DNA of 64,000 nt, taken from Anderseniella sp039978075. Its GTDB lineage: Bacteria; Pseudomonadota; Alphaproteobacteria; Rhizobiales; Aestuariivirgaceae. Location of the stretch: NCBI GenBank assembly GCA_039978075.1, contig JBDWCA010000002.1, positions 682,001 through 746,000 on the forward strand. The letters are read 5' to 3'. Each line of letters starts with the position of its first letter. Positions within the stretch are counted from its first letter, which is position 1. The notes under the pieces are model-generated. The model saw nothing but the letters and a program-made list of their open reading frames with translations, was not told the origin of the DNA and made no database searches. Positions 15,303 to 24,013 of this stretch are shown here, piece after piece. The position numbers and the translations under genes are program-made.

Positions 15303-18055
15303 ACCGCCATGTCCCGCCACCGGCCCCGGTATTGACCGTCAATGGAAGCGAAGCGGTTGTCTCCAGCGCGCCCTACAAACGATTGTCAGGTGTTCTGCGC
15401 GATGAGTTTGAGCTTCCCGGGACCAAGGTCGGTTGCGACGCAGGCGACTGCGGGGCTTGTACAGTGCTGGTGGATGGAGATCCCGTCTGCGCCTGTCTGA
15501 CCGCTGTCGGCCAGGTCAGCGGCACCAGTATCACCACGATCGAAGGCCTGAAAAGCAATGGTACGTTGAGCCGGCTTCAGGATGCATTCCTGCAGTTTGG
15601 TGCGGCCCAGTGCGGTATCTGCACACCGGGCATGCTGATGAGTGCTGCAGCCCTACTGTCGTCTTCTGCCACGCCTGACAGGGATGAAGTTGAAGATGCG
15701 CTCGGCGGAGTGCTGTGCCGGTGTACCGGGTACGCGAAAATCATCGATGCGGTGTTGTTTGCTGCCGGATCAAACACCGTGTCGCCGATCGACACAACTC
15801 AACAGGTCGTCGGCAAGCCTGTTCGGAGGGTTGACGGCACTCCCAAGGTCGACGGAGACGAAAAATTCGGGGCGGACGTCATTCCAGCAGACGCGTTGAT
15901 GGTGAAAGTCATCCGCTCACCATATCATCATGCAGCATTCCAGATCGGTGATATTGACCGGTTTGTCGCGAGCCAAACCGGCATCGATGCGGTAATGACA
16001 GCCGCCGATATTCCCGGTGTGAACCAGCATGGAGTCATTCCGCAGTTTGCCGATCAGCCGGTGTTTGCGGAAACTGCAACGCGGTATCGCGGTGAAGCCG
16101 TTGCCATGGTTGTGGGGGACGCCGACGCAATCGCAAATCTTCAAATCAGTGACTTTCCGGTGTCGTGGACGGAACTGCCGCATGCACTTGTGTGTGCAGA
16201 TGCCATGGCTGCCGATGCGCCGCTTCTGCATGAGACCCGCCCCGGCAACATCATGGTGGAAGGTCTGGTTCGCAAGGGCGATGTGCCGGCCGGTCTTGAT
16301 GCAGCCGATCACATCATCGAGCGGGAATTTTCCACACCCTTTATCGAACACGCCTACATCGAACCGGAAGCGGGATGGGCGGTGCGCGACGGTGACACGG
16401 TTACAATCCACGCCTCTACCCAGGCACCGCATATGGACAGGGACGCCATGGCAGCGATCATGGATCTGGCCGTTGAGCGGGTTCGCATCGTGCCGACAGC
16501 CTGCGGTGGCGGGTTCGGGTCGAAGCTGGACATTTCCATGCAGCCGTTCATCGCGCTTGCCGCGTGGAAGCTGAACCGGCCATGCGGCATTGTCTATACG
16601 CGCCAGGAGTCCATGCGATCGTCCACCAAGCGACACCCCAGCGAGATCGCGCTCAAGGCGGGTTGTGACAGCAGGGGCCGCATCACCGGATTTGATTTCA
16701 AGGGCTATTTCAACACCGGTGCCTATGCGAGTTGGGGCCCGACCGTTGCCAACCGCGTCCCGGTACATGCGTCGGGTCCGTTTCACATAGCCAACTATAG
16801 TGCGCAGTCGGTCGCGGTACACACAAATTGCCCGCCTTCAGGTGCCTTCCGCGGCTTTGGCGTACCACAGTCCGCCATTGCCCAGGAGTGCGTGTTTGAC
16901 GAACTGGCTGATGCGGCTGGAATTGACAGGCTGGAATTTCGGCTGATCAATGCCCTCGATGATGGCCTGCCGACGGCGACCGGCCAGGTGTTCGCCTCAG
17001 GTGTAGGTATCAAGGCCTGTCTGGAAGCATTGCAGACCGCCTGGAAACAGGCACGCAAACGCGCCGCTGATTTTAATGCCGGCGGGTCGCATTTACGTAA
17101 AGGTGTCGGACTGGGCACCTGCTGGTATGGTTGCGGCAATACTTCACTGCCCAATCCGTCCACCATGAAAATCGGTGTAACGGGCGACGGGCGCATCGTG
17201 CTTCATCAAGGTGCGGTAGACATTGGCCAGGGATCGAACACGGTGATGGTGCAGATTGCAGCAGACGCACTGGGCGTGCCGTCAGACGCCATATTCCTGG
17301 TCTCTGCGGACACAGCCATCACGCCGGATGCCGGCAAGACGTCTGCGTCGCGCCAGACATTCGTGTCGGGTAACGCCACCAGGCTGTCGGGCGAGGCGCT
17401 GCGCGCCACCATGCTGCGGCACGCCAACGTAACCGATGATGCGGTGATCAGGCTTGATGGCAGTGTCATGATCATCACCGATGGTGACAGCGAGCGCCGC
17501 ATCGACCTGGCCGCACTTGTACCCGATAGTGAAGGATATGTTTTCAGGGCCGAAGAAACCTATGACCCGCCCACGTCGCCGCTGGATGAAGACGGACAGG
17601 GTTCTCCCTACGCCGTGTTTGGCTATGGCGCGCAAATGATGGAGCTGACCGTCGATACGCGGCTGGGCACAATCAGACTGGACAGTCTGACCGCAGCCCA
17701 TGATGTCGGCAGGGCGATTAATCCGGTATTGGTGGAAGGTCAGATCGAGGGCGGCGTGGCGCAGGGCATCGGCATGGCGCTGATGGAGGATTTCAAACCG
17801 GGCCGCACCGAGAATCTGCATGACTATCTGATCCCCACCATTGGCGATATGCCGGACGTACGCTCGATCATTGTCGAAGTACCGGACCCGCACGGGCCGT
17901 ATGGTGCAAAAGGCCTTGGCGAGCACGTGCTGATCCCCACCGCGCCGGCGATCCTGAACGCCATCCGCGATGCCACCGGCGCCAGTGTGCGGCATCTGCC
18001 GGCCACACCGGACAAGGTGATGGCTGCCATTCGCGAGGTGCCCGGCAATGGCTGA
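15299..18055 (+). CDS. Fused 2Fe-2S / molybdopterin subunit of a xanthine-dehydrogenase-family hydroxylase
   Basis: About 918 residues that join what are usually two subunits. Residues about 1-160 are the iron-sulfur part: plant-type cluster CDAGDCGACTVLVDG and helical cluster QCGICTPGML...CRCTGY. The rest is the molybdopterin part: KPVRRVDGTPKVDGDEKF, the Moco loop GGGFGSKLD, AFRGFGVPQ and the catalytic Glu in KGLGEH near the C-terminus. The AFRGFG loop is of the purine/aldehyde type, not the CO dehydrogenase type. It hydroxylates a carbon next to nitrogen in a heterocycle or oxidises an aldehyde. The ATG at 15299 has a gtggagg site; its TGA overlaps the next gene. Confidence 0.9.
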   Translation: MNRHVPPPAPVLTVNGSEAVVSSAPYKRLSGVLRDEFELPGTKVGCDAGDCGACTVLVDGDPVCACLTAVGQVSGTSITTIEGLKSNGTLSRLQDAFLQFGAAQCGICTPGMLMSAAALLSSSATPDRDEVEDALGGVLCRCTGYAKIIDAVLFAAGSNTVSPIDTTQQVVGKPVRRVDGTPKVDGDEKFGADVIPADALMVKVIRSPYHHAAFQIGDIDRFVASQTGIDAVMTAADIPGVNQHGVIPQFADQPVFAETATRYRGEAVAMVVGDADAIANLQISDFPVSWTELPHALVCADAMAADAPLLHETRPGNIMVEGLVRKGDVPAGLDAADHIIEREFSTPFIEHAYIEPEAGWAVRDGDTVTIHASTQAPHMDRDAMAAIMDLAVERVRIVPTACGGGFGSKLDISMQPFIALAAWKLNRPCGIVYTRQESMRSSTKRHPSEIALKAGCDSRGRITGFDFKGYFNTGAYASWGPTVANRVPVHASGPFHIANYSAQSVAVHTNCPPSGAFRGFGVPQSAIAQECVFDELADAAGIDRLEFRLINALDDGLPTATGQVFASGVGIKACLEALQTAWKQARKRAADFNAGGSHLRKGVGLGTCWYGCGNTSLPNPSTMKIGVTGDGRIVLHQGAVDIGQGSNTVMVQIAADALGVPSDAIFLVSADTAITPDAGKTSASRQTFVSGNATRLSGEALRATMLRHANVTDDAVIRLDGSVMIITDGDSERRIDLAALVPDSEGYVFRAEETYDPPTSPLDEDGQGSPYAVFGYGAQMMELTVDTRLGTIRLDSLTAAHDVGRAINPVLVEGQIEGGVAQGIGMALMEDFKPGRTENLHDYLIPTIGDMPDVRSIIVEVPDPHGPYGAKGLGEHVLIPTAPAILNAIRDATGASVRHLPATPDKVMAAIREVPGNG

Positions 18056-19580
18056 ACCGGCAAGACAGGGCGACAAGATCCGTTGTGATGCCTGCCCGGT
18101 GATGTGCTACATCGCGCCGGGCCGCTCAGGCGCCTGTGACCGCTATGCCAATGAAGACGGCAATCTGGTGCGGGTTGATCCGCTGGTGATCATTGACAAG
18201 ACCATTGAGGCAGGCGGTGAGATCGTGCCGTTCCTCGACAAAGGACCGGACTGGGATGGCGAGATCATCAATCCCGATGACAGCTTTGTCACGGCAATCG
18301 GTGCAGGCACAACCTATCCGGATTACAAACCGGCCCCGTTCATCGTGTCGCGCGAGGTTGACGGTGTCGACATGATCACCGTGGTGACCGAGGGGATATT
18401 TTCCTATTGCGGTGTAAAGGTGAAGATCGACACCGACCGGCATCTCGGCCCGGAGCGCGCCCTGGTGCGTGTCGGTGATGAACCCATCGGCCATGTGACA
18501 ACGGCTGAGTACGGTTCGCAGATGCTGTCACTGGGCGGTGTTCATCACCTGACCGGTGGCGGCAAGAAGGAAGGTCGTACCACCTGTCAGGCGCTACTCG
18601 ACCTGTGCAACGGTAAGCCGGTTGAAGCCACCGTTGATGAAGGTTCGACCATTGTCATTGAGGCTGGTGCCGCGCCGATCGTAAACGGGGTCCGGGAAGA
18701 GCGTATGCGGGTTGGTTGCGGTTCGGCAACAGTGGGCATGTTTGCCTCGCAATGGCATGGCCTGGTCGACGAGGTCGTGGTTGTGGATGATCATATAACC
18801 GGCGTCATCTCGGAACATCAGGCGGGCAAGGTGCTCGACTGGCAACCGACCGGCATCAAGATCAAGGGCAGGCGGTCCACGCCGGGACGTTATTTTCAGG
18901 TGGCTGATCCGGGCACCGGCTGGGGCGGCACCAATGTGGATGATCCCCTGATCATATTGGGGGATTTCAATCCCAAGTTCGCAAGGCCGGGTCAGTCACT
19001 GCTGATGGTCTCGACTACTGGCGAACAGTTTGCCTATTACGAACTGGACGACGACCTCAAACCGGTTGCCCATGACATGCCGGAACGCTTGTTGAAGTCG
19101 GTCGGCCTGATTGAGGAGAACTGTGAACCTGCGTTGTGCACGGTCCTGTTCATGGGCGGCGCCGGCGGATCGCTCAGGGCCGGTGTCACCGAAAACCCGG
19201 TCAAGCTGACCCGTTCGGTCAAGCATGCGCTGACCCGGATAACCTGTGGCGGGGCACCGGCCTATGTCTGGCCCGGTGGCGGCATCACCATCATGTCGGA
19301 TGTCACGCAACTGCCGGACAACGCCTTCGGGTACGTGCCGACGCCGGCACTTGTTGCACCCATTGAATTCACCATGCGCCGCGAAGACTATGAAGCGCTT
19401 GGCGGTCACATGAAGCATGTCATGCCGCTGGAAGCAGCGCGCAAGGGTACCAAGGCCATTCAGAACGACCATGTGCTGGCGGGCCAGACCAATACCGGTT
19501 CCAAGTCCGGTGTGCCATGGCCGACTGAGCCTGCGCATTTCGGCTGGTCGAAGACGCCGGACAAGGCGGGCAAGTCATGA
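18048..19580 (+). CDS. 6-hydroxynicotinate reductase homologue
   Basis: 510 residues. The N-terminus carries a Cys cluster CDACPVMC and GACDRY for an iron-sulfur centre. The rest matches the 6-hydroxynicotinate reductase family (EGIFSYCGVKVKIDTDRH, GVHHLTGGGKKEGRTTC). In anaerobic nicotinate fermentation that enzyme reduces 6-hydroxynicotinate to the 1,4,5,6-tetrahydro form with ferredoxin. Here, next to a Mo hydroxylase but also a Rieske oxygenase, the ring may be different. Starts 8 bases inside the Mo subunit gene and ends overlapping the next one. The assignment is by recognised sequence family; the substrate is inferred. Confidence 0.8.
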   Translation: MAEPARQGDKIRCDACPVMCYIAPGRSGACDRYANEDGNLVRVDPLVIIDKTIEAGGEIVPFLDKGPDWDGEIINPDDSFVTAIGAGTTYPDYKPAPFIVSREVDGVDMITVVTEGIFSYCGVKVKIDTDRHLGPERALVRVGDEPIGHVTTAEYGSQMLSLGGVHHLTGGGKKEGRTTCQALLDLCNGKPVEATVDEGSTIVIEAGAAPIVNGVREERMRVGCGSATVGMFASQWHGLVDEVVVVDDHITGVISEHQAGKVLDWQPTGIKIKGRRSTPGRYFQVADPGTGWGGTNVDDPLIILGDFNPKFARPGQSLLMVSTTGEQFAYYELDDDLKPVAHDMPERLLKSVGLIEENCEPALCTVLFMGGAGGSLRAGVTENPVKLTRSVKHALTRITCGGAPAYVWPGGGITIMSDVTQLPDNAFGYVPTPALVAPIEFTMRREDYEALGGHMKHVMPLEAARKGTKAIQNDHVLAGQTNTGSKSGVPWPTEPAHFGWSKTPDKAGKS

Positions 19581-20434
19581 GTATTCAGGCCGCCATGCTG
19601 CCGGACGGAAAGCGCCTGCACCTGCAGCACGGACCCATCGACCTGATCATCGAGGCCAATGGCCACGCAGACCAGGTAAAAAAAGCCTATGCAGCGGCCC
19701 AGGTGCGGTTTCAGACCGTGCTGAGTGTTCTTGCAGAAGAGTTGCAGACCCTGCGAACGTTGGTGCCGGAAACAGGCCTTGCCGTAAACGGACCCATCGC
19801 GCAGCGCATGGCCGCGGTGGCTCGTCCGTTCTGGAAATCGAAGGTCACACCCATGGCCGCGGTTGCCGGCAGTGTTGCCGACGAGATGTTGTGTGCCATG
19901 TGTGCCGATGCCGACCTGACGCGGGCTTACGTCAACAACGGTGGCGATGTAGCACTGCACCTGGCTGATGCAGAGATCTTTTCGATTGCGTCGGCAAACG
20001 GGCCGGTTGCTGTGTGTTCGACAGATCCGGTACGCGGTGTTGCAACATCCGGCTGGCGCGGGCGCAGTTTCTCCTTCGGCATCGCCGACAGCGTGACCGT
20101 ACTGGCAGCCACTGCGGCACAGGCCGACATTGCTGCAACGCTGATAGCCAATGAGGTTGATCTGCCGCGATCGCTCAAGGTTCGCCGTGCACCGGCGGCA
20201 GCGCTTTATCCCGACAGCGACCTGGGCCAGCGCCGTGTCACCGTCGAAGTGGCGGAGTTGACTCCCGCGGAAGTTGACACGGCGCTGGCGCGCGGGCTGG
20301 AATTTGCCGGTCAACTTCAGACGCGCGGCCTGATAGTGGCGGCAACTCTGGGGCTCAATGATGAACTACGCACACTTGAAGCAGGGTCTGCCGAGGCAGG
20401 TGCTGCAATGATGGGGATCAGACAACATGCCTGA
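19577..20434 (+). CDS. UPF0280-family protein
   Basis: 285 residues of the UPF0280 family (ApbE-related fold). Visible: PIDLIIEANG near the start, RPFWKSKVTPMAAVAGSVADE and ATSGWRGRSFSFGIADSVTV. ApbE enzymes attach flavin; whether UPF0280 proteins do so is not known. It is joined to both neighbours by short overlaps. Recurrent neighbour of 6-hydroxynicotinate-reductase-like genes. Confidence 0.8.
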   Translation: MSIQAAMLPDGKRLHLQHGPIDLIIEANGHADQVKKAYAAAQVRFQTVLSVLAEELQTLRTLVPETGLAVNGPIAQRMAAVARPFWKSKVTPMAAVAGSVADEMLCAMCADADLTRAYVNNGGDVALHLADAEIFSIASANGPVAVCSTDPVRGVATSGWRGRSFSFGIADSVTVLAATAAQADIAATLIANEVDLPRSLKVRRAPAAALYPDSDLGQRRVTVEVAELTPAEVDTALARGLEFAGQLQTRGLIVAATLGLNDELRTLEAGSAEAGAAMMGIRQHA

Positions 20435-21011
20435 AGTAAAAGTCAGGAAAACCGTAACCGGGGTGGAAGATGTTTTCCATGAGGGCGGTCCGGCAGCGGC
20501 AACGCCGTATCGGCGCGGTTATATTCTCAAAGTGATCGAAAACCCCTATGCGGGCAGGTATGTCGAAGACATCCAGCCGTTCATGGAAGACCTCAAGCCC
20601 CTGGGCATGCAAATGGCCAAAGACCTGATTGCCGCCATGGGAGTCGATCCGTCCGGCATTGAAGGTTATGGCAAGGGCGCCATTATCGGCGAGGCTGGCG
20701 AGATCGAACACGGCGCGCTGTGGCACGCCCCGGGCGGGTATTCCATGCGGGACAATGTGCCGGGTTCCACGGCAATTGTGCCGTCAACCAAGAAGGTCGG
20801 CGGGCCGGGGACGCGGCTTGACGTGCCTGTCACCCATGTCGCGGCTTCTTATGTGCGTTCGCATTTTGATGCCATTGAAGTGGGCGTGGAAGATGCCCCG
20901 CGCGCCGATGAAATGGCTGTTGTTCTGGTGATGACCACAGGTGCCAGGGTGCACAACCGCGCCGGCGGCTTGCCGGCCAGCGATATCAAGGGAGAGGACG
21001 GCTTGAGATGA
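20427..21011 (+). CDS. Amino-acid-synthesis-family protein (PF06684), copy 1
   Basis: 194 residues. Family pattern: VIENPYAGRYVEDIQPFMEDL, GKGAIIGEAGEIEHGALWH, VPSTKKVGGPGTRLDVP and RSHFDAIEVGVEDAPRADE. The family name comes from annotation; the reaction is not established and the fold resembles small hydrolase/mutase-like oligomers. It overlaps the second copy by 4 bases, so a heteromer is likely. In this operon it is a candidate for ring opening or lactam processing (inference). Confidence 0.82.
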   Translation: MPEVKVRKTVTGVEDVFHEGGPAAATPYRRGYILKVIENPYAGRYVEDIQPFMEDLKPLGMQMAKDLIAAMGVDPSGIEGYGKGAIIGEAGEIEHGALWHAPGGYSMRDNVPGSTAIVPSTKKVGGPGTRLDVPVTHVAASYVRSHFDAIEVGVEDAPRADEMAVVLVMTTGARVHNRAGGLPASDIKGEDGLR

Positions 21012-21595
21012 GCAGTGCAAAGATCAGGAAGATCGCCGTGTTTGTTGATGAAATTCACATCGAACAGGGCAGGCAGATCGACCCACCGACACGACGGGCC
21101 TGCGCCGTGGCGGTTATCGACAATCCATTTGCGGGCCGGTTTGTTGAAGATCTTGCCGACCTGATGCAGGTCGGTGAAGAGCTTGGCGGTAAACTGGGCG
21201 AACGAGCAGTCGCTGCGCTCGGCATCGCACCGGCAGACGCCGAAAGCTATGGCAAGGCAGCGCTTGTCGGTGAAAACGGTGAACTGGAGCATGCCGCAGC
21301 AATCCTGCATCCGAAGCTTGGCGCCCCCTTGCGCAAGGCGGTGGAGAAAGGGGCGGCCCTTGTGCCGTCATCCAAGAAACGCGGAGGCATGGGCACGGTT
21401 CTCGATGTGCCGCTAGGCCACAAGGACGCCGCTTACGTACGCTCGCATTTTGACGGTATGGAAGTGCGCATTTCAGACGCGCCGCGTGCCAACGAGATTC
21501 TTGTCGCTGTGGCCGTCACGGATTCCGGCCGTCCGCTACCAAGGGTCGGCGGGTTGACCACGGACGAAGCAAAGGGTGAAGACGGTTTGCGCTGA
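21008..21595 (+). CDS. Amino-acid-synthesis-family protein (PF06684), copy 2
   Basis: 195 residues, clearly a paralogue of the preceding protein: VIDNPFAGRFVEDLADLMQ, GKAALVGENGELEHAAA, VPSSKKRGGMGTVLDVP, RSHFDGMEVRISDAPRANE. Both end in a similar KGEDGLR. Tandem duplication with divergence suggests two subunits of one enzyme. Translationally coupled to copy 1. Confidence 0.82.
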   Translation: MSSAKIRKIAVFVDEIHIEQGRQIDPPTRRACAVAVIDNPFAGRFVEDLADLMQVGEELGGKLGERAVAALGIAPADAESYGKAALVGENGELEHAAAILHPKLGAPLRKAVEKGAALVPSSKKRGGMGTVLDVPLGHKDAAYVRSHFDGMEVRISDAPRANEILVAVAVTDSGRPLPRVGGLTTDEAKGEDGLR

Positions 21596-21632
21596 CCCGT
21601 TCCGGGTCAGCCAGTTGAAGGAGGATGTCGAT

Positions 21633-22688
21633 ATGAAATTTGTTCGCAATGCCTGGTACGTCGCCGGCTGGGCGAGTGAATTTGATCGTACACTGCGCCG
21701 CTTCACCATTCTTGGCGATGACATCGTCATGTATCGTGGCGAGGATGGTCAGGTTTGCGCTCTGCGAGACCGCTGCCCGCACCGCCAGTTACCTCTGTCC
21801 AAAGGGCACCTGATGGCCGGCGATGCCATCCAGTGCGGCTATCATGGCCTGACCTTCGATAAGGCGGGTGCCTGCATCCGCGCGCCCGGCCAGGACAATA
21901 TCCCCAGGACTTCCGTGCAAGCCTATCCGGTGCATCAGAAAAGTGACATCGTCTGGATATGGATGGGTGAAGCAACCCTCGCTGATGTGGACGACATTTT
22001 CGACCTGCCCGAGTTTGCTGATCCGCAATGGCATGCCCACCAGGGCGATGCCCTGCACCTTGAATCCCATTATCTGAATGTAGCGGAGAACCTGGTTGAT
22101 CCGGCGCATGTGAGTTTTGTGCACCCGACCACGCTGGGCAATGCCGCCAGTGAAGATGTACCGGTACATGCAGATGTGGAAGGCGATGTGATTGTTGCCT
22201 GGCGCTGGATACGTGACGCGCCGCCGGTCGGCTTCTTTCAGAAATTCGGCGGTTTCACCGGTAATGTGGATCGCTGGCATTATTACTACCTGCACCTGCC
22301 GTCCATTGCCGTGATCGATTTCGGCAGCGCTGACGCGACCCTTAATCTGCCCGAAGACAAACGCCATGAAGGTGTCCGGGTGTTTGCGCTGCATTTCCTG
22401 ACACCGGTTGACGGAACCAATACGATTGATCGCTGGATGCATTTGAGAAATGTTGCGATTGACGACGAGAAAGTGTCTCAGTCCATGGACGCCATGTTCC
22501 GTGTGGCGTTCAATGAGGACAAGGAAATCCTTGAAGCCATTCAGCTTGAGGAGTTGAAGCCGCAATACCATCGTCCGGTGCGGCTGGCCTTTGACAAGGG
22601 TCCCAATGTGTATCGCAGCCGCATTGAAAAGCTGCTGCATGCAGAAGAGGCGGGTGATGAGGGGTGGGCTCAATCTGAAATAGGATGA
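21633..22688 (+). CDS. Rieske aromatic-ring-hydroxylating oxygenase, alpha subunit
   Basis: 351 residues. Rieske cluster ligands CPHRQL and CGYH are near residue 46-70; the mononuclear iron motif is ENLVDPAHVSFVH near residue 150. The arrangement is that of VanA-type (vanillate demethylase-like) oxygenases. The reductase partner is not in the window. The start is fixed by gaaggagg just before ATG 21633; a longer frame overlaps the upstream gene and has no site. It probably oxygenates or dealkylates an intermediate or the parent compound of this pathway. Confidence 0.9.
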   Translation: MKFVRNAWYVAGWASEFDRTLRRFTILGDDIVMYRGEDGQVCALRDRCPHRQLPLSKGHLMAGDAIQCGYHGLTFDKAGACIRAPGQDNIPRTSVQAYPVHQKSDIVWIWMGEATLADVDDIFDLPEFADPQWHAHQGDALHLESHYLNVAENLVDPAHVSFVHPTTLGNAASEDVPVHADVEGDVIVAWRWIRDAPPVGFFQKFGGFTGNVDRWHYYYLHLPSIAVIDFGSADATLNLPEDKRHEGVRVFALHFLTPVDGTNTIDRWMHLRNVAIDDEKVSQSMDAMFRVAFNEDKEILEAIQLEELKPQYHRPVRLAFDKGPNVYRSRIEKLLHAEEAGDEGWAQSEIG

Positions 22689-22736
22689 CGCGGTGGTTGC
22701 GCCGTATCATAATGATAATAACGAAAGGGAGAGAGT

Positions 22737-23942
22737 ATGAAAATTTTGAAGTACATGGCCGGTTGCGTGCTGGCTGCAGGTGTTGCCCTGACCGCGATTG
22801 CGGCTCAGGCTGCAGAACCGATCCGCATCGGCGAGATCAATTCCTATTCACGCCTGCCGGCATTTCTGGACCCCTACAAGAAGGGTTGGGAGCTGGCTCT
22901 TGAAGAAGTTAATGCGGCAGGCGGCATCAAGGGCCGCCCGCTTGAATTTATCGATCGCGATGATGGTGGCAAACCCGGAAACGCGGTAACCATTGCCGAA
23001 GAACTGGTTTCGAAGGAAAAGGTGACCCTGCTGACAGGAACGTTCCTGTCTCACATCGGCCTTGCGGTAACCGACTTCGCCAAGCAGAACAAGGTGTTCT
23101 TCCTGGCGGCCGAGCCACTGGCCGACGCCATCGTCTGGAAATCAGGCAATCGCTATACCTTCAGATTGCGCCCATCGACTACCATGCAGGCTGCAATGCT
23201 GGCCAAGGAAGCTGCCAAGACCGGCGCCAAGAAGTGGGCAACGGTCGCACCGAACTATGCCTATGGCAAAGAAGCGGTGGCGGCGTTCAAGAAGGAGCTG
23301 ACCAAGCTGGTTCCGGACGCCACGTTTGTTGAAGAACAGTGGCCGACCGTGTTCAAGATTGATGCAGGTCCTGTAGTGCGTGCAGTGGAAGCTGCCAAGC
23401 CGGACGGCATCTACAATGTCACGTTTGGTGGCGATCTGGCCCAGTTCGTCCGGGAAGGCAACCTGCGCGGCACGTTTGAAAACCGCACCGTGGTGTCCCT
23501 GCTGTCCGGCGAGCCGGAATACCTGGAGCCATTGAAAGGTGAAGCGCCCAAGAACTGGATTGTCACCGGTTATCCGCAAGGCGCCATTGAAACACCTGAG
23601 CACAAGGCGTTCTTTGATGCCTATATGAAAAAATGGGGCGAAGCACCCAAGCTCGGTTCAGTGGTCGGATACAATGTCGTTGCCTCACTGGCAGCTCTGC
23701 TGAACAAGGCTGACGCCTATGATGCCGAAACCCTGGTCAATACCATGAAGGGTCTCGAGGTCATGTCACCGTCAGGCAAGTTCGTGTTCCGGGCACAGGA
23801 TCATCAGTCCACCATGGGTACCTGGGTCGGCAAGACCGACGTCAAGGACGGCGCCGGTGTCATGGTTGACTGGTTCTACGCCGATGGCGCGGACTATCAG
23901 CCGTCCGACGAAGACGTCAAGTCGATGCGCCCCGCCGAATAG
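22737..23942 (+). CDS. ABC transporter substrate-binding protein, branched-chain amino acid type
   Basis: 401 residues. Signal peptide MKILKYMAGCVLAAGVALTAI with cleavage after AQAA. The mature part begins EPIRIGEINSYSRLPAF and continues ALEEVNAAGGIKGRPLEFI, typical of the LivJ/LivK periplasmic-binding fold. It captures the substrate in the periplasm for the permease downstream. HAAT-type binders of this kind often serve aromatic and heterocyclic acids. Strong site gaaagggagag before the ATG. Confidence 0.92.
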   Translation: MKILKYMAGCVLAAGVALTAIAAQAAEPIRIGEINSYSRLPAFLDPYKKGWELALEEVNAAGGIKGRPLEFIDRDDGGKPGNAVTIAEELVSKEKVTLLTGTFLSHIGLAVTDFAKQNKVFFLAAEPLADAIVWKSGNRYTFRLRPSTTMQAAMLAKEAAKTGAKKWATVAPNYAYGKEAVAAFKKELTKLVPDATFVEEQWPTVFKIDAGPVVRAVEAAKPDGIYNVTFGGDLAQFVREGNLRGTFENRTVVSLLSGEPEYLEPLKGEAPKNWIVTGYPQGAIETPEHKAFFDAYMKKWGEAPKLGSVVGYNVVASLAALLNKADAYDAETLVNTMKGLEVMSPSGKFVFRAQDHQSTMGTWVGKTDVKDGAGVMVDWFYADGADYQPSDEDVKSMRPAE

Positions 23943-23956
23943 GCTCATTACGTAGA

Positions 23957-23984
23957 AGCGGGTCCGGGAATTTCCGGGCCCGCT
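23957..23984 (+). terminator. Hairpin between the binding protein and the permease genes
   Basis: Arms agcgggtccgg (23957-23967) and ccgggcccgct (23974-23984), one G-T pair, loop gaattt. There is no long T run. Such intercistronic hairpins usually stabilise the binding-protein message and lower expression of the permease genes. Confidence 0.6.
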
Positions 23985-24013
23985 GTTTCAATGCAGCACA
24001 TCAAGGGGGCTGA

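Noticed and set aside
15917..16822. 301-codon antisense frame within the Mo subunit gene
   Set aside because: Lies wholly opposite a gene with clear Moco motifs; composition is that of a shadow frame in high-G+C DNA.
21789..22673. 294-codon antisense frame within the Rieske gene
   Set aside because: Shadow of a gene with intact Rieske and iron motifs.
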